In this document: positions 21,481 through 30,475 of the stretch, in pieces | How positions within the stretch are numbered: position 1 is the first letter of the stretch | How the letters are laid out: each line of letters begins with the position of its first letter | Assembly (NCBI RefSeq): GCF_007858275.1 | Contig: NZ_VFEV01000004.1 | Location: 1 to 64,000 of the forward strand | DNA: 64,000 nt | Source of the DNA: Pseudomonas proteolytica | Lineage (GTDB): Bacteria; Pseudomonadota; Gammaproteobacteria; Pseudomonadales; Pseudomonadaceae | Reading direction: 5' to 3' | The notes under the pieces: model-generated | Seen by the model: only the letters and a program-made list of their open reading frames with translations | The model's database searches: none | Told to the model about the DNA's origin: nothing | Position numbers and translations under genes: made by a program

Positions 21481-22077
21481 ATGCTCCATGTGTTGTTCAG
21501 CGTTTATTTGAAGATGCTGGTGCTGTATAGCCCCTTCTTTGTCCTCTCCTGCTTTATCAGCCTGACCCGCGGCTATTCCAGCAAGGAACGGCGGCGCCTG
21601 GCCTGGAAGGTCGCTTTGGCGACGCTGGTGTCGAGCGTGTTGCTCTACCTGTTTGGCCGGGTGATTTTCAGTGTGTTTGGCATCACCGTGGATGCCTTCC
21701 GCATCGGCGCCGGCAGTGTGTTGTTCATTTCAGCCCTGGGCATGGCCCAAGGCAAGTCAGCGGTACAGACCGACAATGTGCAGCAGGACGTGACCATCGT
21801 CCCCCTGACCATTCCCCTGACTGTCGGCCCGGGCACCATCGGCGCGCTGCTGGTGATGGGGGTCAGCCAGCCCCATTGGGACGACAAGTTCATGGCGATT
21901 CTCAGCATTGCCCTGGCCAGCCTGACCGTAGGCGTGGTGCTGTACCTGTCCAATCGGATCGAACGCATCCTCGGTGACCAGGGCCTGCAGATTGTCAGCC
22001 GCTTGATGGGCCTGTTCGTGTGCGCGCTGGCCGCGCAGATCATTTTTACCGGGATACGCGGTTATCTGGTGCCCTGA
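21481..22077 (+). CDS. MarC-family integral membrane protein
   Basis: A 198-aa protein with about six membrane helices, from MLHVLFSVYLKMLVLYSPFFVLSCFISL through the C-terminal LMGLFVCALAAQIIFTGIRGYL. The central TIVPLTIPLTVGPGTIGALLVMG is the family signature. Transport function is unproven; the old multiple-antibiotic-resistance link for E. coli MarC was not upheld. By position it is the PA4857 equivalent. It converges on the 22086-22868 gene with an 8-bp gap. Confidence 0.92.
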   Translation: MLHVLFSVYLKMLVLYSPFFVLSCFISLTRGYSSKERRRLAWKVALATLVSSVLLYLFGRVIFSVFGITVDAFRIGAGSVLFISALGMAQGKSAVQTDNVQQDVTIVPLTIPLTVGPGTIGALLVMGVSQPHWDDKFMAILSIALASLTVGVVLYLSNRIERILGDQGLQIVSRLMGLFVCALAAQIIFTGIRGYLVP

Positions 22078-22085
22078 AGCAGCGG

Positions 22086-22868
22086 TCAAATCCGGTATTG
22101 GGCAATGGCCTGCAAGACCTTGTCGCCTGCACTCCTGCGCAACTGCTTGAGGGTTGCCTCGTTGACCACCGCCGGGTTGAGCATCAGGCAGGTCTGACCA
22201 CTGAAGGCTTCGACCGTGGAGCTGTCCCATTCAAAAAACGGGACACCCAGTTTCTTGCTGACGCCATGGGCGCTGTAGGTCACCAAAATCATCAGCACTT
22301 CGCCATCGACTTCAGAGCAGGACGCCAGGCCAAAGTCACCGCCTTCATGGGTGACAATGTTGCGCTTGAACAGATCAAACGGCGCCGCCTGCTGCTTCAG
22401 CGCGTCGAAGGCGTCCGCCGCCAACTTGGGCAGCGCCATGGCCAACGGGCCCGCAAGGGACGTCGAAGCCACGGTGGACGAGATGATGTTGAGCGCCGCC
22501 ATCTGCACCGTCAGGCCTTTCCTGGAGGTCGTCACCCGCTCAAAACTGCTGCGTATCGGCAACCACCCCAGGCTGGTCATGACCTTGATGAACTCGTCAT
22601 ACCAGGCCTGGCTGCCGCGCGTCACGTTCAGCACGTCACTCACATAGCTGCTGGCCAACAGGTAGCTCTTGCGGGTGTATTCCTTGTTGAGATGGCTCAT
22701 GCCCGCGACAAACGAGAACACACTGTTGTTAATCACCGCGCCATTGAGGTCGACCTGCGCCTCGGCGGGCAAAGGGCCCCCCGACGACTGCGCGCTCTCC
22801 GGTAAACGGTAAGTGGCAATCAACTTGCTCTTTTTCGCCATATTGATTCGTTTATGTTTTCGCTCCAT
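22086..22868 (-). CDS. conserved hypothetical protein, 260 aa
   Basis: I do not recognise a function. The start is well supported: GGAG lies 8 nt before ATG 22868 (MERKHKRINMAKKSK). The protein has a basic N-terminus, no signal peptide and a mainly soluble composition, with a mildly hydrophobic small-residue stretch near 130-160 (NIISSTVASTSLAGPLAMALPKLA). A W-Y-x2-F-x2-V-x4-GW core (AWYDEFIKVMTSLGW) looks like a motif of a Pseudomonas family of uncharacterised proteins I have seen only as hypotheticals. It marks the left edge of the block absent between PA4857 and PA4858 in PAO1. Confidence 0.72.
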   Translation of the reverse strand: MERKHKRINMAKKSKLIATYRLPESAQSSGGPLPAEAQVDLNGAVINNSVFSFVAGMSHLNKEYTRKSYLLASSYVSDVLNVTRGSQAWYDEFIKVMTSLGWLPIRSSFERVTTSRKGLTVQMAALNIISSTVASTSLAGPLAMALPKLAADAFDALKQQAAPFDLFKRNIVTHEGGDFGLASCSEVDGEVLMILVTYSAHGVSKKLGVPFFEWDSSTVEAFSGQTCLMLNPAVVNEATLKQLRRSAGDKVLQAIAQYRI

Positions 22869-23135
22869 GAATGTTTCTCCACAAAAACCCACACGGGTCT
22901 ACTGCCAACACTAGCCGGCCCAGGCGTTTTTTTCAGGGGCCCGGGCAGCGCCGAATGCGGTGGGCAAAAAGCACCTGCCAGCGCCAGCTCCCGCAAACAC
23001 TGGGGAGGGCGCCAAGCCTGATAAAGCGCAGGTTTGCTTCTGTAGCGATAAGGTGAGAAACCGTGGCTGGCGTGTCGAAACAGCCCCATCGGATAGGGAA
23101 ACGTCATCGCCGGGAGTTGGTCTTTTCCTACCCGT
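22869..23135. other. intergenic stretch, no gene recognised
   Basis: This lies between the hypothetical gene and the 3' end of cobJ. It contains GC-rich segments that could pair locally, such as GCCAGCGCCAGCTCCCGC and GGGGAGGGCGCC near 22976-23012. I looked for cobalamin riboswitch elements (the B12 box AGCCAGGAGACC type) on both strands and found none. The left end holds the ribosome site of the 22086-22868 gene. Confidence 0.4.
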
Positions 23136-23160
23136 CAGCGGCCCCATTGCGGGGCCGCTG
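23136..23160 (-). terminator. strong hairpin after cobJ
   Basis: CAGCGGCCCC (23136-23145) pairs perfectly with GGGGCCGCTG (23151-23160) around a 5-nt loop, starting 5 bp beyond the cobJ stop. There is no clear U-run on the cobJ strand, so termination may be partial or Rho-assisted. Confidence 0.6.
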
Positions 23161-23165
23161 TTGCA

Positions 23166-24803
23166 TCAGGAGAGCGGTTTTTCACCGTACCAGCGTGGCG
23201 TGTACACCCACTCGCCACCGCCCAGCCGAGGGAACGCACAGGTGGTGGACGAACCGATCAGCACCATGGTGCGCATGTCCACCTGGTCCGGTGTCAGTTG
23301 GCCCAAGGTGAGGGTGCGCAGCGTCTGCCCAGGACGACCAATATCCCGCCCCAACACCACCGGTGTTGCCGCATTGCGGTGCTGGGCGACGATTTCCAGG
23401 GCGCGCCCCAGTTGCCATGGGCGCGAACGGGAGATGGGGTTGTAGAACGCCAGGGCCAGGTCGGCCTGGCATGCCAGGTCCAGGCGTTTTTCGATGATGG
23501 ACCAAGGCTTGAGGTTGTCCGACAGCGACATCACGCAGAAGTCATGCCCCAGCGGTGCACCCGCCTGGGCTGCAGTGGCGAGGGAGGCCGAGACCCCCGG
23601 CAGGATTTCCAGCTCGACCCGCTGCCAGGCCGGGTCGCTGGACTCATGCAACGCCTCCAGCACCGCCGCCGCCATGGCGAATACGCCAGGGTCGCCAGAA
23701 GACACCACCACCACCGAACGCCCCTGGGCCGCCAGCTCGAAGGCGTGCCGCGCCCGCTGCATTTCTTCACGGTTGTCGGTGCAGTGCTGCACTTGGTCGG
23801 CGCGAAACGGCCCGGCCATGCGCACATAGGTTTCGTAGCCCAGCACATCGGTGCAACGCGCCAGTTCAGCCTTGACCGCCGGCACCATCAGTTCGGCAGC
23901 GCCGGGGCCCAGGCCGATCACGGCGAGACGGCCACGGGGGCGGCCCAGTTGCGCCAGGTCTACCGGCGCAGCAGCGCCATGGATGACGATATCCGGCCCG
24001 GCAGCCAGCGTCGTAAACCGTAGTGGCACACCCAGTTCCAGCGCAGCTTCCTGCAATTGGCCGCTGGCCATGTCGGCATCGTCGGCCAACAGGCACGCCA
24101 GCGACTGCACAGCGATGCCGTCCTGCTGTAACGCCTGGCGAACCCGTGAAGCCAGTTCGGCGCCCGGGCGGCAGGCGACCCAGGTGTTCTTCGGATAGAT
24201 CAGCAGCTCATTGGCCGCCGGCACACGTTCGGCGCTGCCCACATGAATGCTCAGGCGCGCCTGCTGGTCCTGCGCCAGATTAGCCTGCTCCAGCCACGGC
24301 GCCGCGCCTTCGATACGCACTTGCTCACCGGCCAGCAGGTCCGAGACAAAGCGCTTGCCCAGCTCCAGGTCGGCCAGTTGATAGCCCTGGGGCGGGTTGA
24401 GCAGGCAGGTGCCAAAGCGCAGCTCGCCACTGGTGGTGATCGCGGCCGCCACACCCAGGGCCGCCGCGATTTCCCGCGCCATGCCATTGACCCCACCCAA
24501 GCCACCGAGCAACGGCACCACCGCGCTGCCGTCTTCGGCAACCGCCAGTACCGCCGGCTCTTCGCCTTTTTCCAGCAACAGCGCGGCCAACGTGCGGATC
24601 ACAATGCCTGCCGCGCACAGGGCAATGATCGGCGTGCCCTGCTGATACAACTGGCGCAGGGTCGCGCCAAACTCACTGTAGGTCTGGTCGGCGCCTTCCA
24701 CCCGACCGGCCAAGCCGTGGATCTGCGCGCCGGGGTATACCTGCTGGATGCTGCGAGCCGTGGCCAGGCTGCCCTGGCCGAGGATTACGATCGCCGGCGT
24801 CAT
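23166..24803 (-). CDS. cobJ: CbiG-CobJ fusion: cobalamin synthesis protein and precorrin-3B C17-methyltransferase
   Basis: A 545-aa two-part protein. Residues about 1-285 are CbiG-like (LCAAGIVIRTLAALL, PLLGGLGGVNGMAREIAAALG, ACRPGAELASRVRQALQQ). Residues about 290-545 are CobJ, an SAM-dependent methylase that methylates C17 with ring contraction (LAVIGLGPGAAELMVPAVKAELARC, SSGDPGVFAMAAAVLE, FYNPISRSRPWQLGRA). PAO1 CobJ (PA2903) is also long, as I recall. The ATG at 24803 overlaps the cobI stop; an in-frame GTG four codons earlier is less likely. It is last in the cobG-cobH-cobI-cobJ operon. Confidence 0.94.
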   Translation of the reverse strand: MTPAIVILGQGSLATARSIQQVYPGAQIHGLAGRVEGADQTYSEFGATLRQLYQQGTPIIALCAAGIVIRTLAALLLEKGEEPAVLAVAEDGSAVVPLLGGLGGVNGMAREIAAALGVAAAITTSGELRFGTCLLNPPQGYQLADLELGKRFVSDLLAGEQVRIEGAAPWLEQANLAQDQQARLSIHVGSAERVPAANELLIYPKNTWVACRPGAELASRVRQALQQDGIAVQSLACLLADDADMASGQLQEAALELGVPLRFTTLAAGPDIVIHGAAAPVDLAQLGRPRGRLAVIGLGPGAAELMVPAVKAELARCTDVLGYETYVRMAGPFRADQVQHCTDNREEMQRARHAFELAAQGRSVVVVSSGDPGVFAMAAAVLEALHESSDPAWQRVELEILPGVSASLATAAQAGAPLGHDFCVMSLSDNLKPWSIIEKRLDLACQADLALAFYNPISRSRPWQLGRALEIVAQHRNAATPVVLGRDIGRPGQTLRTLTLGQLTPDQVDMRTMVLIGSSTTCAFPRLGGGEWVYTPRWYGEKPLS

Positions 24804-25537
24804 CACCCTTGCCACCTTTCGCCCGGCACGATGATCAACGAGAAATACGGCGACGACATCGGCTCGACCTGATCCAGCGCGACGATTTTCTGGTTGGCCA
24901 TGGTCGCGCGCTCGACATACAGCGCACGCCCGGCCAGCCCCAGTTCCTCAAGCACCTGGCGCACCTTGGTGAAGTTGCGCCCCAGCTTCATGATCACTGC
25001 CGCATCGGCATCCGCCAGGCGCCGCTTGAGCTCGTCATGGGGCAGCACCCCGGACAGTACCGACAGGCTCTGGTTGCGATACACCAACGGCGCGCCCAGC
25101 ACCGAAGCGCCGCCGAGCATCGAGCACACGCCGGGGATGACCTGGGCGTCGTAGCGCTCGGCGAGGCGGTCATGCAGGTACATGTAGGAGCCGTAGAAGA
25201 ACGGGTCGCCTTCGCAGATCACCGCCACATCACGCCCGGCATCCAGGTGCGCGGCCACGTCGACACTGGCGGCGTCATAGAAATCGCTGACCACCTGCTC
25301 ATAGGACAGCGGCGCCGGCAAGGCTTCGGTGGTCACCGGGTACACCAGCGGCATCAGCGTCTGCTGGGGCACCAGGTGCTCTTCGATAATGCCAAACGCA
25401 TTGCCCTTCTTGCCCTTGGCGACGAAGTACGCCACCACCGGCGATTCGCGCAGCAGGCGCAGGGCCTTGAGGGTGATCAGTTCCGGGTCGCCGGGGCCGA
25501 CGCCCAGGCCGATCAAACGTCCACGCGCCTGCATCAT
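24803..25537 (-). CDS. cobI: precorrin-2 C20-methyltransferase
   Basis: A 244-aa SAM-dependent corrin-ring methylase producing precorrin-3A. Signature segments: [23 protein letters not shown] at the N-terminus, [22 protein letters not shown] and [19 protein letters not shown]. The start codon pair ATGATG (25537/25534) overlaps the cobH stop, and the stop overlaps cobJ, so translation of the operon is tightly coupled. The open frame extends further upstream over cobH but has no homology there. Confidence 0.95.
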   Translation of the reverse strand: MMQARGRLIGLGVGPGDPELITLKALRLLRESPVVAYFVAKGKKGNAFGIIEEHLVPQQTLMPLVYPVTTEALPAPLSYEQVVSDFYDAASVDVAAHLDAGRDVAVICEGDPFFYGSYMYLHDRLAERYDAQVIPGVCSMLGGASVLGAPLVYRNQSLSVLSGVLPHDELKRRLADADAAVIMKLGRNFTKVRQVLEELGLAGRALYVERATMANQKIVALDQVEPMSSPYFSLIIVPGERWQG

Positions 25538-26160
25538 TCGACCTCCGTGGCCAGGGCGTTGACCGCCGCAGCGGCCATCGCACTGCCGCCCAGACGGCCC
25601 TGCATGATCACAAAGGGCACGCCACGGCTGTCGGCGGCGAGCATCGCCTTGGACTCGGCGGCGCCGACAAAACCTACCGGGAAACCGAGGATCAGCGCCG
25701 GCTTGGGCGCGCCGGCGTCGAGCATTTCCAGCAGGTAGAACAGGGCGGTAGGCGCATTGCCGATCACCACCACACTGCCGGCAAGATGCGGGCGCCACAG
25801 TTCCAGGGCGGCAGCGGAACGGGTGTTGCCCAACTCGCGCGCCAACTGCGGCACGCTGTCGTCGCGCAACGTGCAGATCACTGGGTTGTTGGCCGGCAGG
25901 CGGGCCCGGGTCACCCCTTCAGAAACCATCCGCGCATCACACAGGATCGGCGCGCCAGCGGCCAGGGCCTCACGGCCGGCCTTGCCGGCGCCTTCGGAGA
26001 ACTGCAGACCGTCGATCGCCTCGACCATGCCGCAGGCGTGAATCACCCGCACGGCGAGTTTTTCCAGGTCGGCCGGGATGCGATCAAGCTTGGCCTCTGC
26101 GCGAATGATCGCAAAGGAGTTGCGATAGATCTCCTGACCGTCGCGGATGTAATCAATCAT
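25534..26160 (-). CDS. cobH: precorrin-8X methylmutase
   Basis: A 208-aa enzyme that moves the C11 methyl group to C12, forming hydrogenobyrinic acid. It starts [30 protein letters not shown] contains the catalytic histidine, and [17 protein letters not shown] and [13 protein letters not shown] are family signatures. The true start at 26160 overlaps cobG by 8 bp, giving the usual length; the longer in-frame extension inside cobG is not coding. Confidence 0.96.
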   Translation of the reverse strand: MIDYIRDGQEIYRNSFAIIRAEAKLDRIPADLEKLAVRVIHACGMVEAIDGLQFSEGAGKAGREALAAGAPILCDARMVSEGVTRARLPANNPVICTLRDDSVPQLARELGNTRSAAALELWRPHLAGSVVVIGNAPTALFYLLEMLDAGAPKPALILGFPVGFVGAAESKAMLAADSRGVPFVIMQGRLGGSAMAAAAVNALATEVE

Positions 26161-27472
26161 CGGTGTTGCTCCGTGGACGGGCACGCAACACGGCGCCCGC
26201 CGCTTCAATAGAAAGGTTGTGCGCGTGCAGGCGGCCGAAACCCGGCTGGCCTGCATCGCGAAAATAGAGGTCGTAGTGCCCAACGCCCACCGCCAGCAAG
26301 GTGACCGGGGCAATGTGCGCCGCAGCGCAGGTGCGCGGGCAGCCGGACAGGTGCACGTCCAGGCCCTGGCCGTGGTCCTGGAGCAGCGTGGCCAGGTGCA
26401 AGGCATCGGCCTTGGTGTCGGCCTGGGCCTTGGCGCAGCCGCTGGAACCGGTGCAGGCAATCATCCGCGCCAGGGCCTGGTCGGCCGAACACAGGAAGCC
26501 CAACTGCGCCAGGCCTTCAGTCACGCGTGGGGCTGCGTGCGGCGCCAGGTTGGGTAGCAACAGGCCTTGCCACGGGGTGAAGCGTAATGTGCCGTCGCCA
26601 CATTCGAGGGCCAGTTGCGCAGCGCCCCGCAGCATGGCTGGGTCCAGCCGGCCCAATGGCGTGACTGCGGCCACGTAGACCCGCTCGGGTTGGCGCTGTG
26701 GATAAGTCCCCAGGCGCAAGCGGCTCGCAGTGGTGCGACGACGATAGCCATCGGCGGGGAGCAAGGGCAGGTTCAAACGCCCGACAAAGTTATCCACAGA
26801 CGTTTGCGCCAGCAGGTCGCGCATGCGGTTCTGGTCGGGCCGGGCCAGGTCGAGAAACAGCTCCAGCACTGCGACGACCAGGTCATGCCCCTGATCCACG
26901 CGGACCGCGGCCAGCGGCAGGTCGCGCGCGGGGCAACCGGCCAGGCCGAACGCCAACAAGGTCTGGCCCTGCGCGGCATAGGCCGATAACCACAGGTCGT
27001 GATGATGGTCGAGCATCGCCAGGGCTTCACCGCCATCCAGTTGCACGGCGAACTTGGCCGACAACTCATGAAACCGTGGATGGGCTTGCAGGGTGGCGAG
27101 GATCTGGTCCGCCAGGGGCCGGGTGTCCAGCAGCATCGCGCGGTCGATACCAGCGCCGGGGCTGAGCATCACATTGCGTACGTCATCGCCGCCGGCGGTG
27201 GTCGGGCCCAAGCCTGCAGCCAGCAGGTGCGTGATCAAGCCATCATGCTGCGGGCCAATGCCGCGAATCTGCAGGTTGGCGCGGTTGGTCGCCTCGATCA
27301 CCCCGCCGGCGTAAGCCTGCGCGGCGTGCGCCACGGCCAAGGCCTGCGCAGCGGTGATGGCCCCACCGGCCAATTTGATCCGGCAAATCCCGCCATCCAA
27401 CGCCTGGACAATACGCAGCAACCCCGGGCAACCCGAGGGGCGTTTGCTATTGGACAGAGGAAGTGGCTTCAC
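26153..27472 (-). CDS. cobG: precorrin-3B synthase (aerobic pathway)
   Basis: A 439-aa nitrite/sulfite reductase-like Fe-S enzyme that uses O2 to make precorrin-3B, the step that defines the aerobic B12 route. It has two ferredoxin-like halves. Cysteines for the cluster are visible in CTGSSGCAKA and LSGCPRTCAAAH. It starts MKPLPLSNSKRPSGCPGLL. First gene of the leftward cob operon, divergent from cobL across 96 bp that must hold both promoters; a TATTAT -10-like element lies near 27510. Confidence 0.94.
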   Translation of the reverse strand: MKPLPLSNSKRPSGCPGLLRIVQALDGGICRIKLAGGAITAAQALAVAHAAQAYAGGVIEATNRANLQIRGIGPQHDGLITHLLAAGLGPTTAGGDDVRNVMLSPGAGIDRAMLLDTRPLADQILATLQAHPRFHELSAKFAVQLDGGEALAMLDHHHDLWLSAYAAQGQTLLAFGLAGCPARDLPLAAVRVDQGHDLVVAVLELFLDLARPDQNRMRDLLAQTSVDNFVGRLNLPLLPADGYRRRTTASRLRLGTYPQRQPERVYVAAVTPLGRLDPAMLRGAAQLALECGDGTLRFTPWQGLLLPNLAPHAAPRVTEGLAQLGFLCSADQALARMIACTGSSGCAKAQADTKADALHLATLLQDHGQGLDVHLSGCPRTCAAAHIAPVTLLAVGVGHYDLYFRDAGQPGFGRLHAHNLSIEAAGAVLRARPRSNTDD

Positions 27473-27568
27473 GGGGGCTACCGGTTCACGGGTAAAGGCG
27501 CGGTATTATGCCTGCTTTGTCCGGCAGCATGAAAAGCCTGCCCGTCGGATGTCGTTCAAGGAATCAAT

Positions 27569-28774
27569 ATGTCGCCCTGGCTGACGGTAGTAGGCATCGG
27601 TGAAGACGGCTTCAAGGGCCTGGGCAGGAATGCCCGGCATGCTCTGTTGCGCGCCTCTCGTATCATTGGCGGCCAGCGCCAGCTGGATTTGCTGCCGGTG
27701 TGCATTCGTGCTGAGCGCGAGTTGTGGCCCAGCCCGTTTTCCCTGGCGCCGCTGCTGGCGCGGCGCTTTGAACCGATATGCGTGCTGGCCAGTGGCGACC
27801 CGATGTTCTACGGCGTCGGCGCCAGCCTGGCACGGCAGGTGGCGGCGGATGAACTGTTGATCCTGCCGGCGCCCTCTTCCGTGTCGCTGGCGGCGGCACG
27901 TTTGGGCTGGCCGCTGCAGGATGCGGTGACGCTGTCGGTAGTCGCCCGCCCGGTGGCTGCGCTCAATGCCCATCTGGCCAGCGGTGTGCGCTTGCTGGTG
28001 TTGAGCAACGACGGCCAGAGCCCGGCCGCTATCGCCGCCATGTTGCGCAGCAGCGGTTTTGGCCCGAGCCGCCTGAGTGTGTTTGAACACCTCGGTGGCA
28101 GCGCTGAACGGCGCATCGATGGCAACGCCGAAAGCTGGCAGGACCCGCCGATTGCCGCGCTGAACCTGATCGCCATCGACTGCCTCGCCGACGCCAATAC
28201 CCCGCGCCTGTCGCGCCTGGCCGGCCTGCCGGATGCGGCCTTCAAGCATGACGGCCAACTGACCAAGCGCGATGTGCGAGCCATGACCCTCGCGCGCCTT
28301 GCCCCCGCCCCCGGCGAATTGCTTTGGGACGTCGGCGCGGGCAGCGGCTCCATCGGCATCGAATGGATGCGCGCCCACCCCAGCTGCCGCGCCCTGGCGA
28401 TTGAAGCCGACGCCGGCCGCCAGCAGTTGATCGAACACAACCGCGATGCCCTCGGCGTGCCCGGCCTGCATTTGATTCGCGGCAGCGCACCCCAGGCCCT
28501 TGCGGGGCTGGAAGCGCCCGATGCGATCTTCATCGGCGGCGGTGTGACCCGCGACGGCGTGCTCGACACCTGCTGGCAACACCTGCGCCCGGGTGGGCGA
28601 CTGGTGGCCAATGCCGTGACCCTGCAAAGCGAAATGACCCTGATGAGCTGGCGCGCACAACACGGCGGCGAACTGACCCGCATCCATGTGGCCCAGGCCC
28701 AGCCCCTGGGCGAGTTCGACACCTGGCGCCAGGCGCTGCCCATCACCCTGCTGGAAGTGATCAAGCCGCTATGA
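27569..28774 (+). CDS. cobL: precorrin-6Y C5,15-methyltransferase (decarboxylating)
   Basis: A 401-aa fusion of CbiE-like (1-205) and CbiT-like (206-401) methylases acting at C5 and C15 with C12 side-chain decarboxylation. The N-terminus is [32 protein letters not shown] is a CobI/CbiE-type motif; the C-terminal half has the SAM site [26 protein letters not shown] precedes ATG. It overlaps cobK by 4 bp, leaving no room for cbiD, which lies between these genes in PAO1 (PA2908) as I recall. Confidence 0.95.
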   Translation: MSPWLTVVGIGEDGFKGLGRNARHALLRASRIIGGQRQLDLLPVCIRAERELWPSPFSLAPLLARRFEPICVLASGDPMFYGVGASLARQVAADELLILPAPSSVSLAAARLGWPLQDAVTLSVVARPVAALNAHLASGVRLLVLSNDGQSPAAIAAMLRSSGFGPSRLSVFEHLGGSAERRIDGNAESWQDPPIAALNLIAIDCLADANTPRLSRLAGLPDAAFKHDGQLTKRDVRAMTLARLAPAPGELLWDVGAGSGSIGIEWMRAHPSCRALAIEADAGRQQLIEHNRDALGVPGLHLIRGSAPQALAGLEAPDAIFIGGGVTRDGVLDTCWQHLRPGGRLVANAVTLQSEMTLMSWRAQHGGELTRIHVAQAQPLGEFDTWRQALPITLLEVIKPL

Positions 28775-29496
28775 AGCGCATCCTGCTGCTAGGCGGCGTG
28801 ACTGAAGCCCTGGCCATCGCCCGCACCCTGGGCCCGCACCATATCTACAGCCTGGCCGGGATCGGCCGGGTGCCCACCGACCTGGCATGCCAGGTACGCG
28901 TCGGCGGTTACGGCGGTGCCGAGGGGCTGGCGCAGTTTGTCCGCGCCGAGCACATCAGCCTGATCCTCGACGCCACCCACCCCTACGCCGCACAGATCAG
29001 CGCCAACGCCGCCCAGGCCGCACAAAGGTGCAATATCCCCTGCTGGGCCCTGCGCCGCCCCGCCTGGCAGCCACAACCTGGCGATGACTGGCGCGGAGTG
29101 CGCGACTGGGCCGGGCTGATCGAGGCCTTGCAACCCTTCCAGCGCCCGTTGTTCACCCTGGGCCGCGAACCGCTGCAACACCTCGACGAAATCCCCGCCG
29201 GGCAGTTCTGGACCTTGCGCGCACTGGACACCTACCCCGGCAACGAACGCTGCGAAGTGATCGGCGCCCGCGGCCCGTTTTTGCTCGCGGATGAACGGGC
29301 GTTGTTCGAACGACGACAGATCGATGTCTTGATCAGCAAGAACAGCGGCAGCAGCGCCACCGAACCCAAGCTGGAAGTGGCCCGCGAGCGCGGTGTACCG
29401 GTGCTGATATTGCAGCGGCCGGTGTTGGCGGGGGTGGATCGGGAGTTTTTGACGCCCCAAGAAACACTCACAGCGTTGGCAAGTTTCACTCAATAA
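28771..29496 (+). CDS. cobK: precorrin-6A reductase
   Basis: A 241-aa NADPH-dependent reductase converting precorrin-6A to precorrin-6B. It starts [37 protein letters not shown] and [28 protein letters not shown] are family signatures. The ATGA overlap with cobL implies coupling. It ends the rightward cob unit. CobM, CobF or CbiD and the later amidation and cobaltochelation genes are not in this window. Confidence 0.95.
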   Translation: MKRILLLGGVTEALAIARTLGPHHIYSLAGIGRVPTDLACQVRVGGYGGAEGLAQFVRAEHISLILDATHPYAAQISANAAQAAQRCNIPCWALRRPAWQPQPGDDWRGVRDWAGLIEALQPFQRPLFTLGREPLQHLDEIPAGQFWTLRALDTYPGNERCEVIGARGPFLLADERALFERRQIDVLISKNSGSSATEPKLEVARERGVPVLILQRPVLAGVDREFLTPQETLTALASFTQ

Positions 29497-29502
29497 GTCA
29501 GG

Positions 29503-29554
29503 ATCGCCCGCTTGCTTGATTAGTAACCTATTTGTTACCTTCGAGGCGGGCGAT
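29503..29554. promoter_or_regulatory. nested inverted repeats upstream of the antitoxin-like gene
   Basis: Outer arms ATCGCCCGC (29503-29511) and GCGGGCGAT (29546-29554) match perfectly. Within them GTAAC (29523-29527) and GTTAC (29534-29538) form an inner dyad. The outer pair could act as the cobK transcript end. The inner dyad, about 75-90 bp before the next start, is a candidate operator for that regulator. Confidence 0.5.
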
Positions 29555-29606
29555 GATTGAGATTGAGGAATATAAACGCGACAAAAAACTGGAACAAAAG
29601 AGGTAG
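29553..29606 (+). other. possible 17-codon leader ORF
   Basis: ATG at 29553 opens MIEIEEYKRDKKLEQKR and stops 5 bp before the antitoxin-like gene. A toxin gene normally sits here in this family, so this could be a leader, the remnant of a lost toxin gene, or chance. There is no clear ribosome site. Confidence 0.25.
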
Positions 29607-29611
29607 CCAGC

Positions 29612-29935
29612 ATGGCACTTACCCGCAGTTATAAACTCACGATTGCCGAAGCCGCCCAGCGCGACCCAGAGTTTGCCCAGGCACTCCTCGATGAGGCTGC
29701 TACGCTATTTCTCAACGGCGAACCCGAATTGTCCCGCATCATTCTGCGCGACCTGGTCAACGCCACTGTTGGTTTTGAGAGTTTGGCAAAAGAGACGGCC
29801 AAACCGAGCAAAAGCTTGCACCGTATGCTTTCGGCCCATGGCAACCCCAGCATGGATAACCTGGCGGCGATATTTGCGGTACTCCGAAAGGGGCTTGGCG
29901 TCGATATGCAGGTGCATGGCGTTCCCGTCGCATAA
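29612..29935 (+). CDS. HigA-type addiction-module antidote / transcriptional regulator, no toxin partner seen
   Basis: A 107-aa protein of the probable addiction-module antidote family: MALTRSYKLTIAEAAQRDPEFAQALLDEAATLFLNGEPELSRIILRDLVNATVGF is the typical N-terminal part, followed by a Cro/C1-type helix-turn-helix (about residues 55-95, LAKETAKPSKSLHRMLSAHGNPSMDNLAAIF). GAGG lies 8 nt upstream. No RelE/Gp49-type toxin gene is found on either side: cobK is upstream and copper genes downstream. It may be a solitary regulator. Confidence 0.85.
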   Translation: MALTRSYKLTIAEAAQRDPEFAQALLDEAATLFLNGEPELSRIILRDLVNATVGFESLAKETAKPSKSLHRMLSAHGNPSMDNLAAIFAVLRKGLGVDMQVHGVPVA

Positions 29936-29988
29936 CTTGACATCACTGCGACACCAAACCACACCGCCACTTTTTACTTATGCCCCCC

Positions 29989-30013
29989 GATCAGGCTAAA
30001 TACCTACCTGATC
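29989..30013. promoter_or_regulatory. 25-bp inverted repeat before the copper cluster
   Basis: GATCAGG (29989-29995) and CCTGATC (30007-30013) flank an 11-bp AT-rich spacer, 25 bp before the DUF2946 start. It could be an operator or a weak terminator of the antitoxin-like gene. It does not resemble a CueR or CopR box. Confidence 0.35.
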
Positions 30014-30037
30014 GCTTAACCCTACGGATTGTCCGCC

Positions 30038-30430
30038 ATGGCCCGTCAACGCTTTGCATTTGCCTGGATCGCCTGCCTTGCAGTGCTGTTCAACGCGTTT
30101 GCCATGCCGATGGCCGGGGCGATGCAGCAGGGTCAGAGCCCTGCCGAGCAATTGCTGTGGGGCAGTTTCTGCTCCTCCAATGGCAGCAAGCTGGTGGCGA
30201 TCTCCCTGGGCAAGCTGGATATACCGGCGCCGCAGCAGGACGAGCATTCCTCCATGCAGCATTGCTGGTGCTGCTCCGGCTCGCCGCCGCTGCTGGCACT
30301 GGGGCATGTGCCGCAGTTGTATCTCACACGGATCGATCCGGCCCCTGGCCTGCCATCACCCACCCTGCAAGCCCCGACTCCGCGCCAGCAATGGCCGAGC
30401 CTAAACCCCCGCGCCTCTCCTGTCGTTTGA
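30038..30430 (+). CDS. DUF2946 family protein
   Basis: A 130-aa small protein with an N-terminal signal or membrane anchor (FAFAWIACLAVLFNAFAMPMAGAM, residues 5-28). A cysteine/histidine-rich stretch HSSMQHCWCCSG near residues 69-80 may bind metal. DUF2946 proteins commonly sit beside copper-handling genes, and here it precedes PCu(A)C and a second DUF2946 gene. I use ATG 30038; a TTG three codons upstream is also possible. Function unknown. Confidence 0.82.
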   Translation: MARQRFAFAWIACLAVLFNAFAMPMAGAMQQGQSPAEQLLWGSFCSSNGSKLVAISLGKLDIPAPQQDEHSSMQHCWCCSGSPPLLALGHVPQLYLTRIDPAPGLPSPTLQAPTPRQQWPSLNPRASPVV

Positions 30431-30475
30431 TCACTTCGCAATTGAACTGCGTTTGAATCGTTCTGGAGAACTGCC

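Noticed and set aside
22869-23165. Possible cobalamin riboswitch near the cob genes
   Set aside because: No B12 box or conserved core could be found on either strand. The region is also downstream of cobJ rather than upstream of a cob start.
27473-27568. Possible cobalamin riboswitch in the cobG-cobL divergent gap
   Set aside because: The gap is only 96 bp, too short for the usual roughly 200-nt element shared by two promoters, and lacks the B12 box.
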